Shown here in pieces: positions 42,289 to 53,169 of a DNA stretch of 64,000 bases; position 1 is the first letter of the stretch; the number at the start of each line of letters is the position of its first letter. The DNA is from CAWDPQ01 sp049642465 (GTDB lineage Bacteria; Acidobacteriota; Vicinamibacteria; Vicinamibacterales; 2-12-FULL-66-21). The position numbers and the translations under genes were made by a program. A model generated the notes under the pieces. It worked only from the letters and a program-made list of their open reading frames with translations, was not told where the DNA came from and made no database searches. The stretch covers positions 1 to 64,000 of the forward strand of contig JBAROV010000032.1 of NCBI GenBank assembly GCA_049642465.1, in the 5' to 3' direction.

Positions 42289-43875
42289 CTAGCGTTGCTT
42301 GGTTATGTAGGCGTCGAGAGTCTCGTAACGGGCGCGCAGCCTGTCTGGTTCTTCGCGAATCGTTTCGTCCAGATGCAACACGCGTCCGGTTTGGTCGTAG
42401 CGCGACCACCGCGGCAGACCCGACCCGTTGGGATCTCCGGTCCGGGCAAAGTTCGCCCAGTAAGTGGTCATCGCGTCTGACAGTTTTCGGTCGCCCGGCT
42501 CCCACGGAACCTTCGGCAGGGACAGTTCGAGCGCTCCAAACACGTACTCGATTTCTCCCGCGTGGCGCGCCCCGATGTCACGGGACGTTGCCGGCATGCC
42601 GTTGACGGTGTGACCCGGCGGCACCGGGATCTTGCGATCGAACGAGTAGCGGAATACCGGCGCCTTTCCCGTCTTCTTGTGCATCTCGAGCCACTTCCAC
42701 GTCGAGTGGCCGATAAAGAGATCGCTTGCCAGCGCCGCGGCTGATTCGAGTGCCTCGGCGTCGGTTGCGGCCGGATACACCTTTAATACAGCGTCCCCCA
42801 TCTCACCAAAGCGTTTGCGTGTGCTGTCTGTAAAGCTCTGGGCCGTCGGCTTTTGCTTACCGAGCACGATGCCCCCGCGGGACTCATCGGCGTTCCAGCC
42901 TGCAAGCAAAGGGATGTGGGCCTGCTTGCCGGCGGCAAAGATCGAATAGACGTCCTCGGGCAGGAAATAGCCGTCGACGTTCGGCGCAAACCAGGGCTGG
43001 GTCTTGAGCGCTGCCTTGAGAACCTCGTCTCCGCTCTTCTGGCGAAGATCCGCGAGCGATTGTGCTCCAAGCGCTGCGGCGAACTTGACGCCCTGCTGCT
43101 CGGAGTCCGCCAGTGCCTTCATTCCGAGCGTTCCAGTCCTCGCCGTGAAGAATGCCCCGCTCTCGCCAATTGCTTTATGGAAAAGTCCGTGCGCCAGCGG
43201 CGACGCCATCAGCCCGCTCACCGCAAACGATCCTGCCGATTCTCCGAAGATCGTCACGTTACCGGGGTTTCCGCCAAACGCGGCGACGTTGTCGCGCACC
43301 CAGCGCAGCGCCGCGACTTGATCGAGCATGCCGTAGTTACCCGACGCGCTTCGCCCGGACTCACGGGTCAGTTCCGGGTGAGCGAAGAAGCCAAACACAC
43401 CAAGCCGGTAATTGATCGTCACGAGGACGATGTTTTTTCTCGCGAACGCTTCGCCGTCGTGTCTCGGCTCCGCGCCGGCGCCCGCCTGGAACCCGCCACC
43501 GTGGATCCAGACCATGACCGGCAGCCGATCGCCGGCACCCTTCGCAGGCGTCCAGATGTTCAACGTGAGACAGTCCTCGCTCAGATCGCGAAACACGATA
43601 TCCGCGAAGATCTGTCCCTGCAGGCAACGAGGCCCGAACTCCGTCCCATCGCGCACGCCCTGCCACGCTATCGCCGGTCGCGGCGCTTGCCAGCGGAACT
43701 CGCCCACAGGAGGCGCTGCGTAGGGGATGCTTTTGAAGATACGGAATGCTCCGTCAGGAGAGACCACGCCCTTCACCAAGCCGCCCGCCGTCTTCACCTG
43801 CTGCGCCGTCGCTGTGCCGTGCATTGCGATTGCGATCGCGGTGACCAACACCGCCCGTCCGAGCCTCTGTCGCAC
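42289..43875 (-). CDS. Secreted carboxylesterase (type B, COesterase family)
   Basis: A 528-residue exported serine esterase with GTG start preceded by GGGAGG and a signal peptide ending at about 24. Family blocks are SIPYAAPPVGEFRWQAP, EDCLTLNIWTP, PVMVWIHGGGFQAG and the nucleophile elbow FGESAGSFAV (Ser near residue 205). The acidic and His partners lie in NADESRGG and further C-terminal. It hydrolyses carboxylic esters of unknown origin. The start is close to the purine-rich repeat at 43919-43971. Adjacent to the quinoprotein/cytochrome pair, same strand. Confidence 0.86.
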   Translation of the reverse strand: MRQRLGRAVLVTAIAIAMHGTATAQQVKTAGGLVKGVVSPDGAFRIFKSIPYAAPPVGEFRWQAPRPAIAWQGVRDGTEFGPRCLQGQIFADIVFRDLSEDCLTLNIWTPAKGAGDRLPVMVWIHGGGFQAGAGAEPRHDGEAFARKNIVLVTINYRLGVFGFFAHPELTRESGRSASGNYGMLDQVAALRWVRDNVAAFGGNPGNVTIFGESAGSFAVSGLMASPLAHGLFHKAIGESGAFFTARTGTLGMKALADSEQQGVKFAAALGAQSLADLRQKSGDEVLKAALKTQPWFAPNVDGYFLPEDVYSIFAAGKQAHIPLLAGWNADESRGGIVLGKQKPTAQSFTDSTRKRFGEMGDAVLKVYPAATDAEALESAAALASDLFIGHSTWKWLEMHKKTGKAPVFRYSFDRKIPVPPGHTVNGMPATSRDIGARHAGEIEYVFGALELSLPKVPWEPGDRKLSDAMTTYWANFARTGDPNGSGLPRWSRYDQTGRVLHLDETIREEPDRLRARYETLDAYITKQR

Positions 43876-43918
43876 CGGTTGCCTCCCGGGGAAGATTGTA
43901 GTCGAGACGATGAGATTT

Positions 43919-43971
43919 ACAGGAGATCAGAAGATCAGGAGGTTATACAGGAGGTCAGGAGATCAGGAGAA
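43919..43971. repeat. Purine-rich dispersed repeat, half-copy
   Basis: ACAGGAGATCAGAAGATCAG and TACAGGAGGTCAGGAGATCA lie in the gap before the Cys/His-rich gene. They match the outer arms of the 22512-22682 palindrome and the half-copy at 18326-18381, but the core arms are missing. The last AGGAGA is suitably placed to serve as ribosome binding site for the GTG at 43978. Confidence 0.65.
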
Positions 43972-43977
43972 GTTTCA

Positions 43978-44349
43978 GTGTACGCTAATGAGGTGCGCAC
44001 CGCGGCGCTGCTCGTCCTAATCGCAATCCTCAGCCCATCGATTGGGCGTGTCGCCTGTGCGTCGTCGTGCCTGGAGCACGACGGCGAACGAAATGCTCAG
44101 CCGGCGTCGCCGCCTTGTCATCAGCAGATCGGGAAAGACGGCAGCTCGGATGTGATGAGCGGCGGCAGCCCTTGTCATTCGGCAATCGCACTGTTCGATG
44201 CCGTCATCGCAGCTCCGACGACTAACGCGTCGCACTTATCGGCAGCGCAACATCCGTCGCCGTTCGCGCTCGTCGAAACACCTGTTCATACTGGTCGCGA
44301 CCTACGAGTCCAACTCATCACGCGCCTGGAACTCCCCCTCCGAATCTGA
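43978..44349 (+). CDS. Small exported Cys/His-rich protein of unknown function
   Basis: A ~123-residue protein with a signal peptide (TAALLVLIAILSPSIG), then Cys/His clusters (ACASSCLEH, SPPCHQQ, SPCHSA) and a tail ending PLRI. The GTG at 43978 has AGGAGA seven bases upstream. A GTG at 43993 would give a cleaner signal peptide. Proteins of this kind in Acidobacteria are often encoded beside metal-handling genes, and the four Cys/His clusters could bind metal, but I know of no assigned function. First gene of the apparent operon with an outer-membrane protein, crcB and DUF190. Confidence 0.6.
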   Translation: MYANEVRTAALLVLIAILSPSIGRVACASSCLEHDGERNAQPASPPCHQQIGKDGSSDVMSGGSPCHSAIALFDAVIAAPTTNASHLSAAQHPSPFALVETPVHTGRDLRVQLITRLELPLRI

Positions 44350-44397
44350 TCGACGGCTCTCTCCGATCCCAATCGCTCTCAGTGGAGGAGTCTGTCG

Positions 44398-45705
44398 ATG
44401 TACGCGTGTCGTGTGGTCATTCACTCGTTCTTTTTCTCTTGTCTTCTTGCTGGTTCATCCCGGCTCGCGGCGGCGCAAGAAGGGCATCAACATCCGCCGC
44501 CGGCCGCGCAGGAGCACTCGCAGCATCATCCGTCTGAATTGGGGCTGTTTGCCCCGCGAGAAGCATCCGGCACGAGCTGGCTGCCTGATGCGACGCCGAT
44601 GTACGGCATCCACCAACAGGCGGGCGCCTGGCAACTGATGTGGCACGGCAATCTCTTCGGTCAGTTCCTGTATGAGAGTGGCGACCGTGGCAACGAACAG
44701 GCCGGCAGCATCAACTGGTTCATGGGCATGGCGCGCCGCGATCTCTCCGGCGGCCAACTGGGATTCAGAGGGATGCTGAGCCTGGAGCCGCTCACGATTC
44801 CGGGCTGCGGATATCCGGACCTTCTGGCGACTGGCGAGATCTGTAACGGCGAGGCCATCCACGATCGGCAACATCCACATGATCTCTTCATGGAAGTCGC
44901 TGCCGAATACAACCGGCCGATTGGCCGTTCGTTCCGTTGGCAGATCTACGGTGGATTCGCTGGCGAGCCGGCGCTCGGCCCGGTGGCCTATCCTCACAGG
45001 ATTTCGGCGATGCCGAATCCTCTCGCGCCGATCTCGCACCATTGGCTTGATGCGACGCACATTACCTTCGGGGTGGTGACGGGCGGCATCTACAACGAGA
45101 GGTGGAAGGCTGAAGGATCCCTCTTCAATGGACGCGAGCCGGATGAAGAGCGCTGGAACATCGCTCTGGCACCGCTCGATTCATTTTCGGGACGTGTGTG
45201 GTTTGCGCCAGCCTCGACGCTCGCTCTTCAGATTTCTGCCGGACGCCTTACCGAGGCGGAGGCCGGTCACGACGGTGAACCACGCGTGGACGTGACCCGA
45301 TTGACCGCATCGGCCACCTACCATCGCCAGTTCGGTGCCGGCAGCATCTGGGCAACGACGGCCGCATGGGGCCGCAATGCCGAAGGAGATGACGCTTCGC
45401 ACGCGTTCCTGATCGAGACGAACATTACGTTCGATGATCGCCACAGCTGGTTCGGACGATTCGAGGCTGGCGGAAAGTCCGCGCACGACCTCGATATCCC
45501 CGGAGCGGACGAAGAGTTCACGGTTGCTAAACTGCAGGCAGGCTACACACGGTACCTGAATGCCTGGCGCGGCTTGAGGCCCGGCTTTGGCGGCGGGGGA
45601 TCGCTGGGGTTCGTGCCCGCGAGGCTGGAGCCGATTTACGGGAGTCGTGTTAACGCAGGGATTGCGCTATTTCTCACTCTTCGGCCTGACGCGCATCGGA
45701 TGTAA
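44398..45705 (+). CDS. Putative outer-membrane beta-barrel protein, His-rich N-terminus
   Basis: A 435-residue exported protein. A signal peptide (to ~26) is followed by a His-rich stretch (EGHQHPPPAAQEHSQHHPS), then a long alternating-strand region with many Trp/Gly/Tyr (WQLMWHGNLFGQFLYESG; RWQIYGGFAGEPALG), ending like a barrel. Homologues that I recall without a confirmed role occur near copper or other metal efflux genes. GGAGGAG is seven bases upstream of the ATG. It is followed 24 bases later by crcB. The His-rich leader could capture metal. Exact function not known. Confidence 0.68.
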   Translation: MYACRVVIHSFFFSCLLAGSSRLAAAQEGHQHPPPAAQEHSQHHPSELGLFAPREASGTSWLPDATPMYGIHQQAGAWQLMWHGNLFGQFLYESGDRGNEQAGSINWFMGMARRDLSGGQLGFRGMLSLEPLTIPGCGYPDLLATGEICNGEAIHDRQHPHDLFMEVAAEYNRPIGRSFRWQIYGGFAGEPALGPVAYPHRISAMPNPLAPISHHWLDATHITFGVVTGGIYNERWKAEGSLFNGREPDEERWNIALAPLDSFSGRVWFAPASTLALQISAGRLTEAEAGHDGEPRVDVTRLTASATYHRQFGAGSIWATTAAWGRNAEGDDASHAFLIETNITFDDRHSWFGRFEAGGKSAHDLDIPGADEEFTVAKLQAGYTRYLNAWRGLRPGFGGGGSLGFVPARLEPIYGSRVNAGIALFLTLRPDAHRM

Positions 45706-45729
45706 GCGACTCGTGGAGGTGAACGCGAT

Positions 45730-46110
45730 ATGGAACGGTTCTTCTGGATTTGCGTTGCGGGTGCTGCCGGCACCGGCACGCGTTACCTCGTCGCGCTGTG
45801 GGCAGCGCGACAATTCGGCACCAACTTCCCTTACGGCACGCTCATCGTCAATCTCGCAGGGTGCTTTGCGATTGCCACGCTGATGCAGCTTGGCGCGGCG
45901 GTTGTCTGGTCACCGACCATTCGGCTCGCATTGACCGTCGGCTTCATCGGTGGGCTCACAACCTACTCGAGCTTCAACTACGAAACGAGCCGACTGGCGC
46001 AGGAAGGCGCCGTTGGAGCGGCGGCAGCAAACGTTCTCGTCACCCTGCTCGGCGGCTTCGTCGCAGGATGGGGAGGCTGGCTCTGCTCGAGGCAACTGCT
46101 CGGTGAATGA
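45730..46110 (+). CDS. crcB: CrcB/FluC fluoride ion channel
   Basis: A 126-residue inner-membrane protein with four hydrophobic helices, the size of a FluC subunit, which forms a dimeric fluoride-export channel. The family motifs are present: GAAGTGTRYLV near 10-20, FPYGTLIVNLAGCFAI near 35-50, and GFIGGLTTYSSFNYET near 75-90. GGAGGT lies nine bases before the ATG. I looked for a fluoride (crcB-motif) riboswitch before it and saw none, but only 24 bases separate it from the gene upstream. It overlaps the DUF190 frame, with which it is commonly paired. Confidence 0.9.
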   Translation: MERFFWICVAGAAGTGTRYLVALWAARQFGTNFPYGTLIVNLAGCFAIATLMQLGAAVVWSPTIRLALTVGFIGGLTTYSSFNYETSRLAQEGAVGAAAANVLVTLLGGFVAGWGGWLCSRQLLGE

Positions 46111-46121
46111 GGAGGGTTGTC

Positions 46122-46478
46122 ATGCGGGTACTCGATGGCGATCAGTTTCTCGTGCGGATTCTCCTGGGCGAGTCGGACCAGTGGCACCACAGGCCCGTAG
46201 CTCGTGTGCTGTTGGAACGCCTCCGTCGTGAGGGCTTCGCCGGCGCTACGGTGATCCACGGCATCGCAGGCTTTGGTGCAAGCAGCGTGATCCACACCGC
46301 AAACCTGGTCGAACTCTCGTCAGACTTGCCCGTGCTGATCGAGGTTGTCGAAGACCAATCGCACGTGGACAGACTGTTGCTCATTCTGGACGAGATGATT
46401 ACGGGAGGGGCGCTGGTGACCGTCGAACGTGTGCGTGTCGTGAAGTACGCGGCCGGCGAAAAACGCGCGTCCAGATAG
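46122..46478 (+). CDS. DUF190 family protein (CrcB partner, PII-like fold)
   Basis: A 118-residue cytoplasmic protein of the DUF190 family. It is usually encoded next to crcB and is thought to resemble PII-like trimers. The sequence has RILLGESDQWHHRPVARVLL, EGFAGATVIHGIAGFG and LPVLIEVVEDQSHVDRLL. The AGGAGG at 46109-46114 sets the start at the ATG 46122. Its job in fluoride resistance is unproven. It ends the operon; the next gene is convergent. Confidence 0.83.
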   Translation: MRVLDGDQFLVRILLGESDQWHHRPVARVLLERLRREGFAGATVIHGIAGFGASSVIHTANLVELSSDLPVLIEVVEDQSHVDRLLLILDEMITGGALVTVERVRVVKYAAGEKRASR

Positions 46479-46491
46479 GCCAAGCGCACGG

Positions 46492-48297
46492 CTATGGGGT
46501 GCGATGCCACGGATGAAGGGCCGTTGGGGTGTTCGCAAACCGTCTCATCGTGAAAACGAGCGTCTCGCCACTACCGGGATCGAGATGGACGGTCAGTGTC
46601 GGAGAGCCAATTCGGGTAGTCCTGCCATTCTGCGCGACCGCCTCCAACTGATGTTCGCCGTACGCGCCTCCCTGAACGATCACGGCGCGTTTCTCTGACG
46701 CGCTGAGATTGACCAGGATGACCCTTGTCTGTGTATCGGTGAGTTCTGAAATCAGCGCGGCGACATCGGCTGGCATCCCGGCGCGACGGCGCCCGGGATC
46801 GAAGTAGCGAAGCCGTGCGTTGACAAGTCCGCCCGGACGGCCCGGCATCAACCCCCCCCACATCAACTGGACGAGCGACTCGGTTGCGGCCGGGTTGTAG
46901 TCGAGCATGTTGTCGGCCAGGCGTTTGTCGGGCGGCGTGGTGTCCTTCCGCATCGCTTCCAGGCGGCGGGGAATGCTCGCCAGATCCCGTTCCAATGCCT
47001 CAACCGGATAGTCAGGGTTCCGGCCTCGCAGGAAATCGACCCACGGCATCGACCCGACGCGCGTCAAGTCGTCTGAATTCTGCGACCAGTACCAGACGTC
47101 CAAGGCCCCGACATTCCACGGAGTGTTCCGCCAGCCGTACCATCCATCCGCGCCGTGCATCGTTGGATACTGCCGCCGGCCATCAACCTCCCGTGCACGC
47201 GAGTTCACCACCGTGATCATGTTTCGCCAGGCATCGACGTATTTGCGGTTGCCGGTGAGGAGCAGCGCGTTGCTGAATCCGGGCAACGCCCACTGAATCC
47301 GATTGCGGTCCTCGCGACGGCCGGTTACCGGATTGACCGGGCTGAATCCCCATCCGTACGCATTTCCCCACCACTTGTTGGTCGGACCGCCAATGCGGCC
47401 GTCGAGATCGACGAAACTCGGAATAATTCCGTTGTTTCGCGTCATCCGCTCCAGCCATGCGTCCATGTACTCGACGAGCCACGTCCTGTATTTCCGATCG
47501 CCTGTCAGCAGATACGCATTCGTCGCGAGCGTCGTCGCCGCCAGATTCAGAAAATGGTCGCCGACGACGTCCGTGTATTCCTGGTAGTGCGCGAGAAACT
47601 GATCGAATGACGATTCGCCGTGCTCCGCATCGAAGCCGCGAAGGTCGAAGGGATCGCCGACCCAGTCGAGCGCGGTGGCCTTTCGAAGCATTGGCCCGCG
47701 ACTGCCGTTCTGCATGCTGCGGATAATCTTGTGGACTGGATCGTAGTTGGGGGCTTCGGGATCCTCCGCCATGTAGAAGCCCGCAAATCGACGTGCGCGG
47801 GTTCGATATTTCTCATCAGTCGGAATCGACAGACCCATGCGGTTGAAGAGCTGCAGCCCTTCGCCGTGATGCATCCAGTCAGACTGGACGATGAATTCCT
47901 TGTAGTACATGCCCTGCCGCGCGATTGGCACCTCCGTCGTCTTCGCATCGGTGTACTGGTGAAGCAGGCCGTCATGCCCCTTCAGGTACATCTGGAGGAT
48001 GTCGTCGCTCGAGCCGAGCGCGTGGAGTTCTGGCCAGCGGTTGAAATTCTCGAACGCATCGTCGGGACCATCGTTGGCGCCCCAGCGAACGAAGCAGAGA
48101 ATGCGGCCGCGGTCGTCGAAGTACTTCTCGAAGAATTCCCGGCACGCAGGCGCGTTGGCGTCGAGAAGCTGACGCTCGAGCAGAGCCCATTTCGGCGGAT
48201 CCATGCGCGTGTCGATTCGAATCGACACGTCGGCCGCGCCGCTCGGCAGGATCAGCAGCCAGAGGCCAAGAAAGAGGATGCCCACGCGGATCGTCAT
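46492..48297 (-). CDS. Secreted large alpha-toroid-like protein, possibly polysaccharide-active
   Basis: A 601-residue exported protein with a signal peptide of about 21 residues. I do not recognise a named family. Many aromatic/helix-rich segments (RWPELHALGSSDDILQMYLK; TGDRKYRTWLVEYMDAWLER; NVGALDVWYWSQNSDDL) suggest an (alpha/alpha)-toroid as in lyases and glycosidases. The last ~120 residues are a beta domain (TRVILVNLSASEKRAVIVQG) like those closing such enzymes. It is divergent from a GH-like lipoprotein gene, so both may act on a glycan. Catalytic residues are not evident to me. Confidence 0.6.
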   Translation of the reverse strand: MTIRVGILFLGLWLLILPSGAADVSIRIDTRMDPPKWALLERQLLDANAPACREFFEKYFDDRGRILCFVRWGANDGPDDAFENFNRWPELHALGSSDDILQMYLKGHDGLLHQYTDAKTTEVPIARQGMYYKEFIVQSDWMHHGEGLQLFNRMGLSIPTDEKYRTRARRFAGFYMAEDPEAPNYDPVHKIIRSMQNGSRGPMLRKATALDWVGDPFDLRGFDAEHGESSFDQFLAHYQEYTDVVGDHFLNLAATTLATNAYLLTGDRKYRTWLVEYMDAWLERMTRNNGIIPSFVDLDGRIGGPTNKWWGNAYGWGFSPVNPVTGRREDRNRIQWALPGFSNALLLTGNRKYVDAWRNMITVVNSRAREVDGRRQYPTMHGADGWYGWRNTPWNVGALDVWYWSQNSDDLTRVGSMPWVDFLRGRNPDYPVEALERDLASIPRRLEAMRKDTTPPDKRLADNMLDYNPAATESLVQLMWGGLMPGRPGGLVNARLRYFDPGRRRAGMPADVAALISELTDTQTRVILVNLSASEKRAVIVQGGAYGEHQLEAVAQNGRTTRIGSPTLTVHLDPGSGETLVFTMRRFANTPTALHPWHRTP

Positions 48298-48350
48298 AGC
48301 TGGCGCCTCTCAGTTGCTGGTCGACAACACTCCAGGCACGTGCGCGGCCG

Positions 48351-48380
48351 TTGACAAGGATACAAGACGCCTCGTTTACA
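48351..48380 (+). promoter_or_regulatory. Candidate promoter of the GH71/99-like gene
   Basis: A perfect TTGACA at 48351-48356 is followed after 18 bases by TTTACA (48375-48380), a weak -10. It sits 28 bases before the ATG in the divergent gap. Confidence 0.35.
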
Positions 48381-48408
48381 CGTTCGAATGCGCGATAATT
48401 TCCAGAAC

Positions 48409-49737
48409 ATGTCGGTAAGGCACGCGGCGATTCTGGGGGTGGCGTGCAGTCTCATCGCAGGCTGTCGAACCGCTGGAGCTTCTCTTCCCGCCGCAGGCGC
48501 GATGCGCGCCGGCCTGGTCCTCGGGCGAGCAGGCCAGGCGAACGCAATCGACGCGACGACCCTGCACGGCAAGCTGCTCTTCGGGTATCAAGGCTGGTTC
48601 GGCTGCCCGCAGGACGGATCGCCGCTCGGCTCGTGGGAACACTGGTTTCGGCGTGGCGCCGAAGCAAGCGCCGACACGGTGCGCGTCGACCTGTGGCCCG
48701 ACGTCGCGGAGCTCGAACCCGGTGAACGCTGCCCAACGCCGCTCAGCTTTCCCGACGGACGCCGCGCCGACGTGTACTCCGCATACAACCCGAGGACCGT
48801 TGACCGCCACTTTCGCTGGATGCAGGAATACGACCTCCCCGGTGTCTTCCTCCAGCGGTTCACGGCGCGGCTGGACAACGCGGCGGTGCGTGGCTTTCGC
48901 GACGGAGTCGTGAGCAATGTGCGCGGCGCGGCGGAGTCTCACGGCCGCGTCTTCGCGCTCATGTATGACACCTCCGGACATGCGCGGGAATCGGTAACCG
49001 ATGCGCTGAAACGCGATTGGGTGTACGCCGTCGACACGCTGCGGATCACCGAGAGTCCGCGATATCTCCGTCATCAGGGACTGCCGCTCGTCGCGATTTG
49101 GGGGTTCGGCTTCACCGATCGATCGCCGACGCCGACACAAGCGGCCGACCTCATCGACTTCTTCAAGAACCACCCCAATCCGCGTTACCGCGTCACGCTG
49201 CTTGGCGGGATCCCTGCGCGCTGGCGTACGTTGACGGGGGACTCACAGCCGGATCCGGATTGGGCCGCCGTGTATCGGTCGTTCGACGTCGTCAGCCCGT
49301 GGACGGTCGGCCGGTTTCGAGACGCGGCCGGCATCGATCGGTTCTACCAGGAAGAGGTGGCGAAGGATCTTGCCGAGACGCGTCGTCTCGGCATCGAGTA
49401 CATGCCGGTCGTCTTTCCCGGCTTCTCGTGGCACAACATGAATCGCACGGCCCCATCCAACCCGATTCCGCGGCGGGGCGGGCGCTTCTACTGGCGGCAG
49501 GTCCTTCGCGCGCTACGCGCGGGAAACACGATGCTCTATAACGCGATGTTCGACGAGGTCGACGAGGGCACCGCGATGTTCAAGGTCGCCGCCTCACCGC
49601 GCGAGGCTCCGATCGAGGCGCGGATGGTCACCCTGGATGTCGACGGCGAGGCGCTCCCGAGCGACTGGTATCTCCGTCTTGCGCGCGAGGCGCAGAGACG
49701 TTTGCTCGCCGAGAACGTCTCCTCGGCACCGCGGTAG
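48409..49737 (+). CDS. Lipoprotein glycoside hydrolase of the GH71/GH99-like type
   Basis: A 442-residue exported protein. The signal ends with a lipobox (CSLIAGC), so it should be a lipoprotein on the periplasmic or outer face. The (beta/alpha)-barrel begins KLLFGYQGWFGCPQDGSPLG, the typical start of xylosidase/endo-mannosidase (GH99-like) proteins. FALMYDTSGH and PVVFPGFSWHNM are the other family-like blocks. Candidate acid residues are in these blocks. I chose the ATG at 48409, giving a clean lipoprotein signal; an ATG 21 bases upstream is less likely. Substrate unknown. Confidence 0.78.
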   Translation: MSVRHAAILGVACSLIAGCRTAGASLPAAGAMRAGLVLGRAGQANAIDATTLHGKLLFGYQGWFGCPQDGSPLGSWEHWFRRGAEASADTVRVDLWPDVAELEPGERCPTPLSFPDGRRADVYSAYNPRTVDRHFRWMQEYDLPGVFLQRFTARLDNAAVRGFRDGVVSNVRGAAESHGRVFALMYDTSGHARESVTDALKRDWVYAVDTLRITESPRYLRHQGLPLVAIWGFGFTDRSPTPTQAADLIDFFKNHPNPRYRVTLLGGIPARWRTLTGDSQPDPDWAAVYRSFDVVSPWTVGRFRDAAGIDRFYQEEVAKDLAETRRLGIEYMPVVFPGFSWHNMNRTAPSNPIPRRGGRFYWRQVLRALRAGNTMLYNAMFDEVDEGTAMFKVAASPREAPIEARMVTLDVDGEALPSDWYLRLAREAQRRLLAENVSSAPR

Positions 49738-49745
49738 AGACGCCG

Positions 49746-50765
49746 TCAGTTCCTGGGAACCACTCTCACCAACGTCAAGGTCATGCCGCCTTTGACAGGG
49801 ATGGGCAGCATCGCGTAGCTCGATCGACCGTGGCGGCCGACGACGGTCCAGCCACTCGCCATGCCGAGCGCAGAGCCAAACAACACGTCGCTGAGAAAGT
49901 GCACGTTGTCGTGGAGTCGTGAGGACGCGACGTATGCCGCGATCGCAAGCGTCGGCCATGACGCACGGTAGCCAAAGTGCCGCTCCAACACCGCGGCGGT
50001 CGCAAACGTGGCCGACGCGTGCCCGGACGGAAAGCTGCAGCACTCGCCGTTCGGGCGGTCCCGCCGCACAGCGTTCTTCAACCCCTGCGTCAACGCCTGC
50101 GAGACGATCACCGCTCGCATCAAATCGAATCCCAGGTGAGACACCTTGTTGGTTTTCGGTTCTCCCTGGGCGTGCGGCATGACGTAACGACCGACAATGT
50201 AGAGCGTGGTGGCAACGGCCGCTTGCGTCGGAAACGCCCCGATGTACTTGCCTGGCGCAAAGAAACGGCCGGCCGCCGTCGATCCGGCCAGGTGCGAGTT
50301 CAACTCGTCTTCAACCGGCAGCGCGAGCGCCGCGGCGCCCCCGCCAATGCCAAGGATCACCCAGGTGGACGGACGACGAGGGAACCACTTGAAGTCGGAA
50401 CCGGTCTCGTAGACGAGCGCCTTGAATCCGGTGTGCTCTGGAGGCGGATGCGGCGTGGGCTGCTGTTGTTCCGTCAGGCGCGAAGGCTTCACTCGCCCAA
50501 AGTTGCGAACGCGTTCATCGAACGTCGCGGCGGCGCGATCGGGATTCTGGATCGGAGTGTCCGGCCTGAAGAGCCCGTCAAAAATTCCGCGACTGTCTGA
50601 AGCGGACTCCGCCGGTTGTGCAGACGCCGTCGGTTCCGGCAACGATGTCGATGGTGGTGCCGTCGTGAGGGAGACGGCCGCAGCTGCTGTCGCATATGGC
50701 CGAACCACGCCGGCCTGCGGGTGAAGACATGCTGCGAGAAACGTGACGGCAGTGAGCGTTGACAT
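49746..50765 (-). CDS. PAP2-family lipid phosphatase
   Basis: A 339-residue protein with a signal or N-terminal anchor, a long disordered Pro/Ser/Ala segment (about 30-110), then a PAP2 domain carrying all three phosphatase motifs: KNAVRRDRPNG, FPSGHASATF and SSRLHDNVHFLSDV. It has several hydrophobic helices and should dephosphorylate a lipid phosphate such as undecaprenyl-diphosphate or phosphatidate at the membrane. AGGAGA precedes the ATG. The specific lipid cannot be assigned. Confidence 0.86.
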   Translation of the reverse strand: MSTLTAVTFLAACLHPQAGVVRPYATAAAAVSLTTAPPSTSLPEPTASAQPAESASDSRGIFDGLFRPDTPIQNPDRAAATFDERVRNFGRVKPSRLTEQQQPTPHPPPEHTGFKALVYETGSDFKWFPRRPSTWVILGIGGGAAALALPVEDELNSHLAGSTAAGRFFAPGKYIGAFPTQAAVATTLYIVGRYVMPHAQGEPKTNKVSHLGFDLMRAVIVSQALTQGLKNAVRRDRPNGECCSFPSGHASATFATAAVLERHFGYRASWPTLAIAAYVASSRLHDNVHFLSDVLFGSALGMASGWTVVGRHGRSSYAMLPIPVKGGMTLTLVRVVPRN

Positions 50766-50873
50766 CAGGGAAACTCTCCTGCGAAAGACGAGCCGCGGCA
50801 GACCCCCGCCCCGATGGCAGGAGCACTTAGTTTTGTGGGGTGGTCTGGCGGATGCTCCGCCAGGGCCTGTCTA

Positions 50874-52955
<2,082 letters not shown>

Positions 52956-53169
52956 GGAGCAGACTACTCGGCGTCAGTTCAGGTTGCACCGGCGTGCGAT
53001 TAGCCGCGGGTAATCGCTCGAATGGCGGAGCGTCCGGCAACTGTTCAGGTAGCAGAGCGGTCCGTCCAATCCGGACGGTCTCACACTATATCCAGCCCAT
53101 CAGATTTGCAATGACCGCGACAGGGGCTGAGAGAGGGAGAGGGGGTCTGATCCCCTATGCTACGCTCCG
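52956..53169. other. Divergent gap between the membrane kinase and the beta-helix protein
   Basis: This 214-bp gap contains the promoters of both neighbouring genes but no box I would rank as convincing. A purine-rich run (53126-53148) lies near the right edge. No gene is seen. Confidence 0.3.

Noticed and set aside
43919..43971. Repeat array read as a CRISPR
   Set aside because: Units differ in spacing and sequence, there are no uniform spacers, and no cas gene is present in the window.
42853..44349. A long plus-strand open frame running opposite the carboxylesterase gene
   Set aside because: It is the antisense of a well-supported esterase and only its last ~120 codons, after 43978, have a signal peptide and gene-like composition. 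The rest is an artefact of high GC.
45600..45729. Possible fluoride (crcB-motif) riboswitch
   Set aside because: The region is the end of the outer-membrane protein gene plus 24 bases. I could not find the conserved pseudoknot bases, so none is called.
52956..53169. Promoter boxes in the kinase/beta-helix gap
   Set aside because: TATGCT near 53155 has no matching -35 at a proper distance, so it was not listed.
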